NCBI RefSeq assembly: GCF_000714815.1
Contig: NZ_JMIH01000013.1
Location: 62,001-126,000, forward strand
DNA: 64,000 bases
Source of the DNA: Anditalea andensis
GTDB taxonomy: Bacteria > Bacteroidota > Bacteroidia > Cytophagales > Cyclobacteriaceae
Reading direction: 5' to 3'
A model generated the notes under the pieces. That model saw only the letters and a program-made list of their open reading frames with translations, searched no databases and was not told where the DNA came from. The translations under genes were made by a program, and so were the position numbers. Of the stretch, positions 18,762 to 27,823 are shown piece after piece (the first letter of the stretch is position 1; every line of letters begins with the position of its first letter).

Positions 18762-20126
18762 ATGGGAAGATATATCACAAAGAAAAAGTTAAGTTTTGGC
18801 CAGATATGGAACATGAGCTTTGGATTTTTAGGTATTCAAATGGGCTTCGCACTTCAAAATGCCAATGCAAGCAGAATCTTACAGACTTTTGGCGCAGACG
18901 TGGAGCACTTATCCCTGTTCTGGCTGGTAGCCCCCATCACCGGTATGGTCGTGCAGCCCATTATAGGGTACTACAGTGACCGTACCTGGACCCGTCTAGG
19001 AAGAAGAAGGCCCTACTTCCTTGCAGGAGCCATATTAGCTGCTATAGGTCTGGTGCTAATGCCAAATGCATCCATGTTTGTTGCTTACCTGCCTGCATTA
19101 TGGATAGGCGCTGGATTTTTGATGATCATGGATGCATCGTTTAATATAGCCATGGAGCCTTTTAGGGCTTTGGTAGCCGACAAACTTCCCGTAGATCAGA
19201 GAACGCTGGGCTTCTCCGTGCAGACCATGCTGATAGGTGTAGGGGCGGTTTTGGGATCTTGGTTGCCTTATATGCTGACCAATTGGTTTGGGGTGGGAAC
19301 TACGGCAGATGAAGGGGTTATCCCTATGAATGTGATCGTGGCTTTTATAATAGGTGCAGTGGTATTGGTAGGCACTATTCTATGGACAGTCATTAGCACT
19401 AGCGAGTATGCACCTGAAGAGCAGGAGGCTATGCAAAGCCCTGAACTTCATGAGGGCGAGCCTTCAAAAGGAATAATGGATATATTCACAGACTTTTGGA
19501 AAATGCCAAAAACCATGCGCCAGTTGGGTGCTGTGCAGTTTTTTTCCTGGTTTGCACTATTTTCAATGTGGGTATTTACCACCCCTGCCCTAGCACAGCA
19601 TGTGTGGGGACTGCCTGCTTCAGACACCAGTTCGCTTGCATTTAATGAAGCTGCAAATTATGTAGGAGTCATATTTGGCGTATATAATCTAGTATCTGCA
19701 CTTTTTGCACTAGCATTGCCCGTGATTGCAGGCAAGGTAGGCAGAAAATGGACCCATGCCATCTGCCTTTCAGCTGGAGGCATAGGCTTAATGTCAGTTA
19801 TTTTCATTTCAGATCCCTCCATGCGTTGGTGGCTTAACGTGTCCATGATCGGTGTAGGGATAGCATGGGCCAGTATACTGGCCATGCCATATGCTATACT
19901 GGCCGGAGCTATTCCCTTGCGAAAGATGGGCGTTTACATGGGGATTTTTAATTTCTTTATAACCGCACCCCAGATACTGAACGGTTTGTTTGGAGGTTAT
20001 TTAGTAAGATTTTTTTATGATGGCCAGGCTATTTATGCTTTAATCAGCGCGGGAGGGATACTTTTGATCGCGGCTTTTTGTGTGGTGTTTGTGGATGATA
20101 AAGACGATGCTATTACCGACAGCTGA
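18762..20126 (+). CDS. MFS sugar transporter, maltose/SLC45-like
   Basis: This 454-residue inner-membrane permease has about 12 membrane helices. The opening SFGQIWNMSFGFLGIQMGFALQ is split by typical signatures: GYYSDRTWTRLGRRRPY near 71-87, the MFS loop motif, and MEPFRALVADKLP near 128-140. These are typical of the glycoside-cation/SLC45 branch that carries maltose and related disaccharides in Bacteroidota. It starts 3 bases after the GH13-like gene and is the last gene of the GH31 operon. Together the operon would import and hydrolyse oligoglucosides delivered by SusCD. Confidence 0.9.
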   Translation: MGRYITKKKLSFGQIWNMSFGFLGIQMGFALQNANASRILQTFGADVEHLSLFWLVAPITGMVVQPIIGYYSDRTWTRLGRRRPYFLAGAILAAIGLVLMPNASMFVAYLPALWIGAGFLMIMDASFNIAMEPFRALVADKLPVDQRTLGFSVQTMLIGVGAVLGSWLPYMLTNWFGVGTTADEGVIPMNVIVAFIIGAVVLVGTILWTVISTSEYAPEEQEAMQSPELHEGEPSKGIMDIFTDFWKMPKTMRQLGAVQFFSWFALFSMWVFTTPALAQHVWGLPASDTSSLAFNEAANYVGVIFGVYNLVSALFALALPVIAGKVGRKWTHAICLSAGGIGLMSVIFISDPSMRWWLNVSMIGVGIAWASILAMPYAILAGAIPLRKMGVYMGIFNFFITAPQILNGLFGGYLVRFFYDGQAIYALISAGGILLIAAFCVVFVDDKDDAITDS

Positions 20127-20222
20127 TTATGATGAATACAGATAAATCACTTTTTTAACATAGACTTTTTTATTGGCGCCAAAGTTTATATTTTTAATAC
20201 TTGTATACATCATGATAAGGCT

Positions 20223-20699
20223 ATGGAAAAGCTTCAACTGAAAACCACATATGTGGACACTTTTCGAGTGGTAGGGATCTCCCTCCCCTCCAAGACCGAA
20301 AACCTTAACCAAAAATCCTCGAGAGACTGTGGCGGTCTTTGGAAAAAATTTCATGAGGGTAATTATTCATCAATGATCCCTGATAAAATCAACGAAGATG
20401 TAATAGCGATATACCATCAATATGAAGGAAATCATTTAGAACCTTTCTCTTATATGATAGGCCATAAGGTTAAAGGAAACACTATCCCGCTTGAAGGCTT
20501 AGATTATATAGATGTCAGCACCGGAGAATATCTCAAAGTCAGTGTCAAAGGTGAGGATTACGAATGCTTGGTCACTGCATGGAAAGACATCTGGCAGTCA
20601 GACCTTAATAGAAGTTACCTATACGATTTTGAAATATACCACCATACTGGTTCTAATGGTGATCATATCGAAGTTGATATATTTATAGGCATCCAGTAA
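20223..20699 (+). CDS. Stand-alone GyrI-like effector-binding domain protein
   Basis: This 158-residue protein looks like the effector-binding (GyrI-like/AraC_E_bind) domain with no DNA-binding part. Signs are VVGISLPSKTENL near residue 17, DVSTGEYLKVSVKG near 99, and the closing EIYHHTGSNGDHIEVDIFIGIQ-like end. Such domains bind small hydrophobic ligands. It lies 96 bases after the permease and 31 bases before the creatininase-family gene, on the same strand. No function in glucan use is known; it may simply neighbour the locus. Confidence 0.75.
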   Translation: MEKLQLKTTYVDTFRVVGISLPSKTENLNQKSSRDCGGLWKKFHEGNYSSMIPDKINEDVIAIYHQYEGNHLEPFSYMIGHKVKGNTIPLEGLDYIDVSTGEYLKVSVKGEDYECLVTAWKDIWQSDLNRSYLYDFEIYHHTGSNGDHIEVDIFIGIQ

Positions 20700-20730
20700 A
20701 TTGCAGCTTTCCCAAATCAAGCCCGAAGAA

Positions 20731-21495
20731 ATGAGACCCTATATATTATCAGAAAACAACTGGAAAAACCTAAAAGAGGCCCAAATTGAATTAGCCATTC
20801 TTCCCTGGGGTGCTACTGAAGCTCATAATTACCACTTACCTTACGGGACGGATATTATAGAGGCAGACCACCTGGCCGCTGAATCTGCCCGCAAAGCCTA
20901 TGAAAAAGGTGCCAATATAATAGTGCTTCCAACCATACCTTTTGGGGTAAATACCGGCCAGGATGACATCTACCTCGATATCAATATAAACCCCAGCACC
21001 CAACTGGCCATATTAAAAGATATTATCACAGTTCTGGACAGGCAAGGCATACACAAACTACTGATAGTCAACAGCCATGGTGGCAATGATTTTAAAACCG
21101 CACTTAGAGAATTGGGTCTTCTTTTCCCAAATATGTTTCTAACTACCTGCAACTGGTTTCAGGCTATGGACAAGGAAAAATATTTTGATCATAAGGGAGA
21201 TCATGCTGATGAGATGGAAACCAGCCTTATTCTACATCTATCTCCTCATTTAACCCTCCCTTTAGGAGAGGCGGGATTTGGAATAGAAAAAAAAGCACGC
21301 ATTCGGGCCTTTAACGAAGGTTGGGCCTGGAAAGAAAGAAAATGGAGCAAAATCAGTGCTGATACAGGTGTAGGTAATCCTAAAGCCGCCACTAAAGAAA
21401 AAGGCGCACGTTTCTTTGCGGATGTGACTGATAAATTGGCTTTATTGTATATAGAATTATCAGACACAGACATAGATGATTTTTATGAAAAATAA
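20731..21495 (+). CDS. Creatininase-family amidohydrolase
   Basis: The protein has 254 residues from ATG at 20731. An in-frame TTG at 20701 would add ten residues, but the ATG start gives the usual opening MRPYILSENNW. Creatininase-family enzymes are metal-dependent cytoplasmic hydrolases. Metal-site motifs are visible: WGATEAHNYHLPYGTD (residues 28-43), VNSHGGN near 113-119 and HADEMETS near 154-161. The substrate cannot be told; family members act on creatinine, formamides and a riboflavin/F420 pathway amide. Its place next to a glucan locus is notable but unexplained. Confidence 0.85.
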   Translation: MRPYILSENNWKNLKEAQIELAILPWGATEAHNYHLPYGTDIIEADHLAAESARKAYEKGANIIVLPTIPFGVNTGQDDIYLDININPSTQLAILKDIITVLDRQGIHKLLIVNSHGGNDFKTALRELGLLFPNMFLTTCNWFQAMDKEKYFDHKGDHADEMETSLILHLSPHLTLPLGEAGFGIEKKARIRAFNEGWAWKERKWSKISADTGVGNPKAATKEKGARFFADVTDKLALLYIELSDTDIDDFYEK

Positions 21496-21699
21496 ATCAG
21501 TAGGATCCACCCAAAGAAGATTATAATTCAAATAATCTGACCATGATTTCTATTTGTAAATTAAGTAAAGTCAACTGAAATTAAAGTATTATTTCTATAA
21601 TATTACTTGGCATAATATCTGGATAGAACAATCTAGAATAAATATAGCTTTATCTTTCAGAAATCCTTCAAATTTCTGAAAGCTCCAAATACAAAAGAT

Positions 21700-22293
21700 A
21701 TGTCAGCCCATCCGCCCATAGCATTAGATTTTCAGATTACATTACAAACAGAATTTATTGCCCTGCGTCCTATGCAGGCAACGGATTTCAGCCTTCTGTC
21801 ACCCATAGCTGAATATCCTATGTGGAAATATTTTACCCAAGACCTTGCCGATGGCAATGAACTCAAAAGCTGGATCGACGATGCATTAGCGGCCCGTGAA
21901 AAAAACAGTAGAATTCCCTTTACCATCATAGAAAGATCCACTGGCAGAGTTCTAGGCTCTACCAGTTTTGGTAATATTTCTCTTAGGGACAGGAGAATGG
22001 AAATAGGCTGGACCTGGATAGGCAAAGACTTCCAAGGCACTGGAGTGAATGAACAAATCAAATACCTTCTGTTAAAATACAGCTTTGAGACATTGCATTT
22101 TGAACGAATAGAAGCAAAAACTGATGTGCTGAATACACCTGCCAGAAAGGCCATGAAACGAATTGGGATGATTGAAGAAGGTATTTTAAGGAGCCATACC
22201 TTAATGACGGCCGGCAGAAGAAGAGACACCATTTACTACAGCGTCCTGCTTTCCGAATGGAATGAGCTCAAAAAATTAAACAACTGGCCGTAA
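21700..22293 (+). CDS. GNAT N-acetyltransferase, RimJ/RimL type
   Basis: This 197-residue acetyltransferase should transfer an acetyl group from acetyl-CoA to an amine. The opening IALRPMQATDFSLL is typical of the RimL branch. Motif A appears as WIGKDFQGTGVNEQIKYLLL near 109-128, and RIEAKTDVLNTPARKAMKRIG near 142-162 holds the usual NxxS/A-type segment. The closing helix region EGILRSH precedes RDTIYYSVLLSEW, also typical. The substrate is unknown. It stands alone after a 204-base gap from the creatininase gene. Confidence 0.88.
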   Translation: MSAHPPIALDFQITLQTEFIALRPMQATDFSLLSPIAEYPMWKYFTQDLADGNELKSWIDDALAAREKNSRIPFTIIERSTGRVLGSTSFGNISLRDRRMEIGWTWIGKDFQGTGVNEQIKYLLLKYSFETLHFERIEAKTDVLNTPARKAMKRIGMIEEGILRSHTLMTAGRRRDTIYYSVLLSEWNELKKLNNWP

Positions 22294-22581
22294 ATTCCAT
22301 TTACTAATACATAAATATACATAAACCTATAATTCATCCTCGAATTATTACCTTACAAATTCAATATTATTTAAATTTCATAATTTATAGTTTATATAAT
22401 TATATTTAGGTTATATTTACAAAAATAAGATTAACATTATGGATCACCAATTGATTAATCGAGTTTACTTATTCGAGCTTTCATAGAGGATAAATTATAT
22501 CATTCTTACCACGGTGCATGATCTTCGTGTAACTTAAACTGGCTACTGATATAACAAAAACTCAAATATTAAATTTGACTT

Positions 22582-23694
22582 ATGAATATCAAAAAGCTAG
22601 ACTTCCAGTTAAAAAACATCTATAATGACCTTCCCTGTGCCTGTATGGCTGTGGATGCAGATGGGATAGTGATCAATGTTAACAACACTTTTTTAAACTA
22701 TACTGGGTATGACAGAGATCATATATTGAACAAATTCAAATTAAACGATTTTTTGATAAATGGAAAAGAGGATTTTATAGATCAGACCACAAATCCGATA
22801 TGCCCATCTAATACCAGATCTGATACGGCAAATTTAAACTTACTTACCAAAAACGGCGAAATATTACCCTGTTCCATATCTTCACAGGTGGTGAAAGATG
22901 AATTTGCCAAACCCCAGTTTTATCATTATACCTTTATAGATATAAGCGATTTGGTACTCTCCACAGAAATCAATATGAGGGGGAAGATAAAGATGGAACA
23001 ATCAGATTTAAAAATCAAAAAACTTACTGCCGAAATCCAGGATTTAAGCCATATCATCACCAATGAAATTCAAACACCATTAAAAAATATCTTAGGTTTA
23101 ACTTCTCTGCTTAAAAAGAAATATGTTAACTCTTTTGATGTGTCTGGTTCACTGTTTCTGGATTTTATAAATGCTAGTGGAGAGAAAATGCGCCGTCAGT
23201 TTTCTGATCTTCACGTTAAATTCACTCAGAGTAAAAACATAATAAACAAAGAATATGTAAACCTGAATGAGGTATTAGATGATGTCCTCTATAAATTAGA
23301 GGATGCCATAGAGCAATCAAAGGTGGTCATCGAAATACCTGTGTCTCTGCCTATCTTATTCGGGGTTTATCAAGACCTAAAGCAATTGTTTTATAATCTG
23401 ATCAAGAATGCTATCCAATACAAAAAAGGTAATGTAGCTCCTAAAGTCACCGTTTCTTTTGATGAAGATGAAGATTTTTATCATTTTACTATTGCAGATA
23501 ACGGAAGAGGAATTCACCAAGATTATCATCAAAAAATATTTGAAGAATACTTTCATTTGGCTTCAGATGCAGCGGATTGTTCGGGTCGCGGCCTTGCAGA
23601 AAGCAGGGTGATTGTGGAAAATCATAAAGGTACTATTGGGGTGGTATCCAGTTACGGAAATGGCTGTACCATATATTTCAACATAGAAAAATAA
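22582..23694 (+). CDS. PAS sensor histidine kinase-like protein lacking the His
   Basis: This 370-residue soluble protein has an N-terminal PAS domain (about 12-125, with NVNNTFLNYTGYDRDHIL). A coiled-coil linker, a dimerisation region and an HATPase domain follow. The ATP site looks usable: N-box NLIKNAIQY (N272, N276), G1 DNGRG (306-310) and a short G2 GRGLAES (335 on). In the H-box the phospho-acceptor His is replaced: the segment reads LSHIITNEIQTPLKN, with N161 where SHDLR-type boxes have His. It may therefore bind ATP without autophosphorylating, or act through a partner. No response regulator gene is adjacent and no membrane segment is seen. Confidence 0.85.
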   Translation: MNIKKLDFQLKNIYNDLPCACMAVDADGIVINVNNTFLNYTGYDRDHILNKFKLNDFLINGKEDFIDQTTNPICPSNTRSDTANLNLLTKNGEILPCSISSQVVKDEFAKPQFYHYTFIDISDLVLSTEINMRGKIKMEQSDLKIKKLTAEIQDLSHIITNEIQTPLKNILGLTSLLKKKYVNSFDVSGSLFLDFINASGEKMRRQFSDLHVKFTQSKNIINKEYVNLNEVLDDVLYKLEDAIEQSKVVIEIPVSLPILFGVYQDLKQLFYNLIKNAIQYKKGNVAPKVTVSFDEDEDFYHFTIADNGRGIHQDYHQKIFEEYFHLASDAADCSGRGLAESRVIVENHKGTIGVVSSYGNGCTIYFNIEK

Positions 23695-24014
23695 AAAGAT
23701 TCCCCTGGTACCAAGGCATTTCAAATTAACCCCTCAACCCAAATGCATCTACAATGATGTGCATCTAACACCAAATTTTAATTCTATATACCTAAGTAGA
23801 AGGCCATATGCAAATTAGGTATAACAGGTATATTTTTTATTAAAATTACGTACCCCACAGCTGAACGATCTTACCTATCCTTTTACCATATGTCGGTACT
23901 CTCAAGAAATAAAACATAATATCTAAACATTTCTGAAGATACCATTTTATCTTTATAGAATAAAAACAAGGACATACTTCATATTCCTAACTGTACGATC
24001 ATCATATATCTTAT
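23695..24014. other. Intergenic region
   Basis: I found no ORF, hairpin or promoter box worth calling in these 320 AT-rich bases between the PAS protein and the substrate-binding-like protein. Confidence 0.5.
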
Positions 24015-24881
24015 ATGCAAACCATAAATATCACGGGAGTACCGGAACATTTTAATTTTCCCTGGAAAAAAATAATAGAAAGCCAGCCCATATCCGAAGT
24101 CGAACTCAAATGGATAGATGAGCCAAGAGGGTCCGGAGCTATGAATCAAGCTATTAGGGAAGAGATAACCGACTTGGCCATCATTCTGACTGAAAGTTTC
24201 ATTAAAGATGTATCTGAAGGAAATAAGGGTAAAATCATAGGCTTTCATGTTCAGAGTCCGCTGACATGGGGCATCCATATTCCTGCAGCAGCACCTGTAG
24301 AGGATATTTCCCAACTAAAAGACACGCCTTTTTTGATCAGCAGGTATGGATCAGGTTCTCATCTGATGGCCTACCTGCTAACCAAGCAGCACCAATGGGA
24401 TCCAAAATCGCTCCAGTTTGATATCATCCATAATCTGGAAGGAGCTCGAGAGGCATTTAAATCAGGAGAGGTACGGACGTTTCTTTGGGAAAAATTTACA
24501 ACCAAACCCTATGTTGATAAAGGCGAGATGAAAAGAATAGGTGAAATACCTACTCCATGGCCATGTTTTGTGATTGTCGCATCTGCAGCTGCACTGGAAA
24601 AGTATCCCGAGCAGATTAAAGCTATACAAAAAGAATTATATAAGATTTCGGCCCTTATACAGGAAGAAAAAAAATCATTTACAGACCAAATCAGCCTCTA
24701 CTACCAAATCAAACCGGCCGATATAGAAGCCTGGCTAGAGCAGACAGAATGGGCCATAGACGCTTCCATTTCCAAAGCAGCACTAGAACAAACCATGCAA
24801 ATCCTTCTTGATCTTGACCTTATAGATAATAAGATGACTTTGGATGAACTGGTGGCAGAGGATTTTGTAGAATTAATATAA
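24015..24881 (+). CDS. Substrate-binding-like protein (PBP type 2 fold), no signal
   Basis: This 288-residue protein resembles the solute-binding proteins of nitrate/sulfonate/taurine-type ABC importers. Typical segments are GVPEHFNFPW, the RGSGAMNQAIREEITDLAIILTE-like region near 38-60, and the SRYGSGSHLMAYLL hinge region near 107-120. There is no signal peptide or lipobox, and no permease or ATPase gene lies nearby, so it is unlikely to work in a standard importer. A cytoplasmic ligand-binding or enzymatic role (as in thiamine-precursor enzymes of this fold) is possible. It is convergent with surE. Confidence 0.7.
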   Translation: MQTINITGVPEHFNFPWKKIIESQPISEVELKWIDEPRGSGAMNQAIREEITDLAIILTESFIKDVSEGNKGKIIGFHVQSPLTWGIHIPAAAPVEDISQLKDTPFLISRYGSGSHLMAYLLTKQHQWDPKSLQFDIIHNLEGAREAFKSGEVRTFLWEKFTTKPYVDKGEMKRIGEIPTPWPCFVIVASAAALEKYPEQIKAIQKELYKISALIQEEKKSFTDQISLYYQIKPADIEAWLEQTEWAIDASISKAALEQTMQILLDLDLIDNKMTLDELVAEDFVELI

Positions 24882-24892
24882 AAAATACATAA

Positions 24893-24936
24893 AGGGCAGA
24901 AGGTCCGTAAAAAGGTTAAAACGAACTTTCTGCCCT
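24893..24936. terminator. Hairpin between convergent genes
   Basis: A 12-bp stem with one G-T pair (24893-24904 with 24925-24936, AGGGCAGA/TCTGCCCT) encloses a 20-base loop. It lies between the convergent substrate-binding-like and surE genes. No clear T-run follows on the plus strand; a broken one follows on the minus strand. Confidence 0.5.
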
Positions 24937-24978
24937 AAACATAAAGCTTTATTCTTGAAACGATTGGAAAAGGACTAT

Positions 24979-25761
24979 TTACCGCATTGCTTCCCAATCC
25001 CAATCTTCATTGATCTGAGTGATGGCATGATGTGCTGTAAGGTCATATTGACAGGGTACGATGGAGGCATAATTATTGGCAATAGCCCATTCATCATTAT
25101 CTTCTCCTTTATCATAATTTACAAAATTACCGGCCAGCCAGAAATATTTTTGACCGTTTGGATCATACCTTTCTTTAAATTCTTCCTGCCATTTAGCCCT
25201 CGCCTGTCGGCATAGCTTTACTCCTTTAATAGGTTCGTTACGCTTAGGCGGGAAATTTACATTTAAAGCTACCCCTTTAGGCATACCGTGATCCAAGACT
25301 TGCTTGGCAATTTTATATACCAGGTCCTCCACATGTGAAAAATCAGCTTTGGAGCTGTAATCACATAGACTGAAACCTATAGAAGGGAATCCCTCTATCG
25401 CGCCTTCTATCGCAGCTGACATGGTTCCTGAATAGAGCACGCTGATAGAAGTATTGCTACCGTGATTTATCCCACTTACTACCAGATCAGGAGCACGATC
25501 CTTTAATACATAGTGCTTACCTAATTTCACACAATCTGCCGGTGTACCACTGGATTTGTATGCCAGTACATCGGTGAAAATTTCTTCTTCTACCAGTCGT
25601 AGGGTATTGCCAATGGTGATGGCATGCCCCATTCCGGATTGGGGACTATCCGGAGCTACTACTACTACATCTCCTAGTTTTTGCATTATATTTACCAATA
25701 CACGGATGCCACGAGAGGTAATACCGTCGTCATTGGACACTAGAATCAAAGGTTTAGACAT
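24979..25761 (-). CDS. surE: 5'/3'-nucleotidase SurE
   Basis: This 260-residue phosphatase removes phosphate from nucleoside monophosphates in the cytoplasm, with a divalent metal. Family motifs are complete: LVSNDDGI (7-14) with the metal-binding Asp pair, VVAPDSPQSGMGHAIT near 34-49, SSGTPADCVKLG near 70-81, and SGINHGSN near 96-103. The length matches the family. The start codon overlaps the stop codon of the upstream secreted protein (TAATG), so the two are translationally coupled. Confidence 0.96.
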   Translation of the reverse strand: MSKPLILVSNDDGITSRGIRVLVNIMQKLGDVVVVAPDSPQSGMGHAITIGNTLRLVEEEIFTDVLAYKSSGTPADCVKLGKHYVLKDRAPDLVVSGINHGSNTSISVLYSGTMSAAIEGAIEGFPSIGFSLCDYSSKADFSHVEDLVYKIAKQVLDHGMPKGVALNVNFPPKRNEPIKGVKLCRQARAKWQEEFKERYDPNGQKYFWLAGNFVNYDKGEDNDEWAIANNYASIVPCQYDLTAHHAITQINEDWDWEAMR

Positions 25762-26399
25762 TATTCTTTTAATTTGTTATAATAAGCAGTGATTCTCAAA
25801 AGGTCTCCCCTTTGATCATGCTGTAATCGGTTTTTTCTGATAAAAAGTTTTATTTCCTGGGATTTGTCGTCCATCAGATTGATAAGATCTTTGCGTTTTT
25901 GGGAATATTTTTGAATGCGTCCATCCTGTAAAAAGTAGAAGTTAAAGGCCAGTTTATTCATACCCATCATCGGGCCCCTCATCATTGGATTCATATACAT
26001 ACCTCCCATTCCCATACCGCCCATTCGGTTTTCTACGGTGATGTACTCCCGGCATAATAAGGTCATGTCCTGGCCATCTGTCAGCAGCTCAAAGAATACC
26101 GGGACTTCATAATCCGTATTCATCGCGAATGGAAGGCTATAAAAAGTCCTTATTCCGCCATAGTATTCATCGAGAATTTCAAAATATTCTATAGAAGAAG
26201 AATTATAGGTTTCTATGCCCTGCTGCCCTCTACGCTGGACGATGTTGGTTTCCAGATCGTATTTTAATGTACCCGACAGCATGTCTCCGTTAGCCATCAT
26301 GAGTTTACCCTGGTGCCATATCTGGCTAGGAAAATCCTGACCTATTGAAACTTGCATAGTCAGGCATGTTAAGATCACAATATAAAATATCTTCTTCAT
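25761..26399 (-). CDS. Secreted protein of unknown function, Met/Gly-rich segment
   Basis: The 212-residue product has a signal peptide (residues 1 to about 20, ending SIGQ) and no recognised enzyme motif. The first half, from GKLMMANGDMLSGTLKYDL, looks like a beta-rich domain seen in many uncharacterised Bacteroidota proteins. Residues 126-148 form a Met/Gly-rich stretch (MGGMGMGGMYMNPMM), and the C-terminus is basic and helical. Met-rich stretches can bind copper, but nothing else here supports that. Its stop codon overlaps the surE start by one base, so the genes share an operon. Confidence 0.75.
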   Translation of the reverse strand: MKKIFYIVILTCLTMQVSIGQDFPSQIWHQGKLMMANGDMLSGTLKYDLETNIVQRRGQQGIETYNSSSIEYFEILDEYYGGIRTFYSLPFAMNTDYEVPVFFELLTDGQDMTLLCREYITVENRMGGMGMGGMYMNPMMRGPMMGMNKLAFNFYFLQDGRIQKYSQKRKDLINLMDDKSQEIKLFIRKNRLQHDQRGDLLRITAYYNKLKE

Positions 26400-26474
26400 A
26401 CTTAAAGCGCTTATCTACATGATCATAACGGAAATAATCTTTAAAATGTTAATTAGTTGATAATAAAAAAAATA

Positions 26475-26501
26475 AAAATACCCAGACACCCTGGGTATTT
26501 T
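26475..26501 (-). terminator. Rho-independent terminator after ribBA
   Basis: A perfect 11-bp stem (26475-26485 with 26491-26501, ATACCCAG/CTGGGTAT) with loop ACACC is followed on the minus strand by a long T-rich run. It begins 6 bases past the ribBA stop codon. Confidence 0.9.
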
Positions 26502-26506
26502 ATCAT

Positions 26507-27742
26507 TTATTTTATTTTATCTATTTCCTTTTTAAGAATAGTATGCCCCATCTTATCCCTTTTAGTAGTAAGATACTTCTCGTTATGTACATTTGGGACC
26601 ATTTCTAAGGGCAGATTTTCCACAATCTCCAATCCATATCCTAAGAGTCCGGCTCTTTTGGTAGGATTGTTGGAAATCAATCTGATCTGGGATACGCCCA
26701 AGTCTCTTAATATCTGAGCTCCCACACCATAGTCTCTTTTATCCATAGGAAATCCAAGTGCAGTATTGGCTTGAACTGTATCCATGCCCTCTTCCTGAAG
26801 TTTATAGGCTTTTAGTTTATTGATCAGACCTATACCCCTGCCTTCTTGGTTCATATATAATATAACCCCTTTACCCTCCTTCTCTACCATCTCCATAGCT
26901 TTATGCAGCTGAGGCCCACAATCACATCTGCAAGACCCGAAGATATCTCCTGTGATGCAACTGGAATGTACCCTTACCATCACAGGCTCATCTTTCTCCC
27001 ATTCACCTTTGATCAGGGCCAGATGAATTTCATCGGTGTTGGTCTGTCTAAATGCTATGAGATCAAAATCACCCCACTCAGTAGGAAGATCTACTCCTAT
27101 CTCCCGCTTTATAAGTGATTCATGTTTTAGACGATATGCTATCAGGTCTTTAATAGTGACGAGTTTGAGGTCAAACCTTTTAGCCACTTCCACTAGATCA
27201 GGCAGTCTGGCCATAGACCCATCTTCATTCATGATTTCCACCAATACACCTCCCGGTGCAAAACCAGCCAATCGGGCAAAATCCAGTGCTGCCTCTGTAT
27301 GGCCTGTTCTTCTTAACACTCCACCTCTTTTGGCTTTCAAAGGAAAAATATGCCCGGGCTTGCCCAGTTCTTCTGGTTTGGTATCAGGATCTATTAATGC
27401 TCTAATGGTTTTGGCTCTGTCACTAGCAGATATACCTGTGGTACAGCCATGGCCGATCAGATCCACAGATACTGTAAAAGGAGTTTCATAGGTAGCAGTA
27501 TTTTTGCCCACCATAAGTTCCAGTCCCAGTTCATCACACCTGTCCTCTATTAAAGAGGCACAGATAAGACCACGGCCGTGGGTGGCCATAAAGTTTATAA
27601 TCTCGGGAGTTACTTTTTCTGCAGCACAGATAAAGTCACCTTCATTTTCACGATCTTCATCGTCTACTACTATGATGACTTCTCCATTTTTTATTGCCTC
27701 AATTGCTTCTACGATAGAATTGAGTTTGAATTCTTCTGCCAT
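26507..27742 (-). CDS. ribBA: Bifunctional DHBP synthase / GTP cyclohydrolase II
   Basis: The 411-residue enzyme makes both precursors of riboflavin. The N-terminal RibB half (about 1-205) turns ribulose-5-phosphate into 3,4-dihydroxy-2-butanone 4-phosphate and holds [11 protein letters not shown] (27-37) and a [13 protein letters not shown]-type segment. The C-terminal RibA half opens the GTP imidazole ring; its zinc ligands are in [11 protein letters not shown] near 268-278, and it ends with RDKMGHTI. Fusion of the two is common in bacteria. It stands alone, flanked by a promoter-like box and a strong terminator. The 81-base upstream gap is too short for a full FMN riboswitch, and none is seen. 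Confidence 0.97.
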   Translation of the reverse strand: MAEEFKLNSIVEAIEAIKNGEVIIVVDDEDRENEGDFICAAEKVTPEIINFMATHGRGLICASLIEDRCDELGLELMVGKNTATYETPFTVSVDLIGHGCTTGISASDRAKTIRALIDPDTKPEELGKPGHIFPLKAKRGGVLRRTGHTEAALDFARLAGFAPGGVLVEIMNEDGSMARLPDLVEVAKRFDLKLVTIKDLIAYRLKHESLIKREIGVDLPTEWGDFDLIAFRQTNTDEIHLALIKGEWEKDEPVMVRVHSSCITGDIFGSCRCDCGPQLHKAMEMVEKEGKGVILYMNQEGRGIGLINKLKAYKLQEEGMDTVQANTALGFPMDKRDYGVGAQILRDLGVSQIRLISNNPTKRAGLLGYGLEIVENLPLEMVPNVHNEKYLTTKRDKMGHTILKKEIDKIK

Positions 27743-27771
27743 AATTATGTTGAAAGATCAAAATTTAGGTG

Positions 27772-27779
27772 CAAAAATA
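27772..27779 (-). promoter_or_regulatory. Candidate -7 promoter box for ribBA
   Basis: The minus strand reads TATTTTTG, matching TAnnTTTG, 29 bases before the ribBA start codon and inside the short gap to dnaG. A -33 TTTG is not clear. Confidence 0.4.
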
Positions 27780-27823
27780 CACCCTTTATTCTCTAAAACC
27801 TCCAATTCTGTTTTTTAGTTTGC

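Noticed and set aside
21732-22232. 166-residue minus-strand frame
   Set aside because: It is antisense to the GNAT gene and shows no recognisable domain.
22570-22577. TAAATTTG promoter-like box before the PAS protein
   Set aside because: It ends only four bases before the start codon, which would leave almost no leader; likely chance.
27743-27823. Possible FMN riboswitch before ribBA
   Set aside because: The gap to dnaG is only 81 bases, too short, and no conserved FMN-element sequence is seen.
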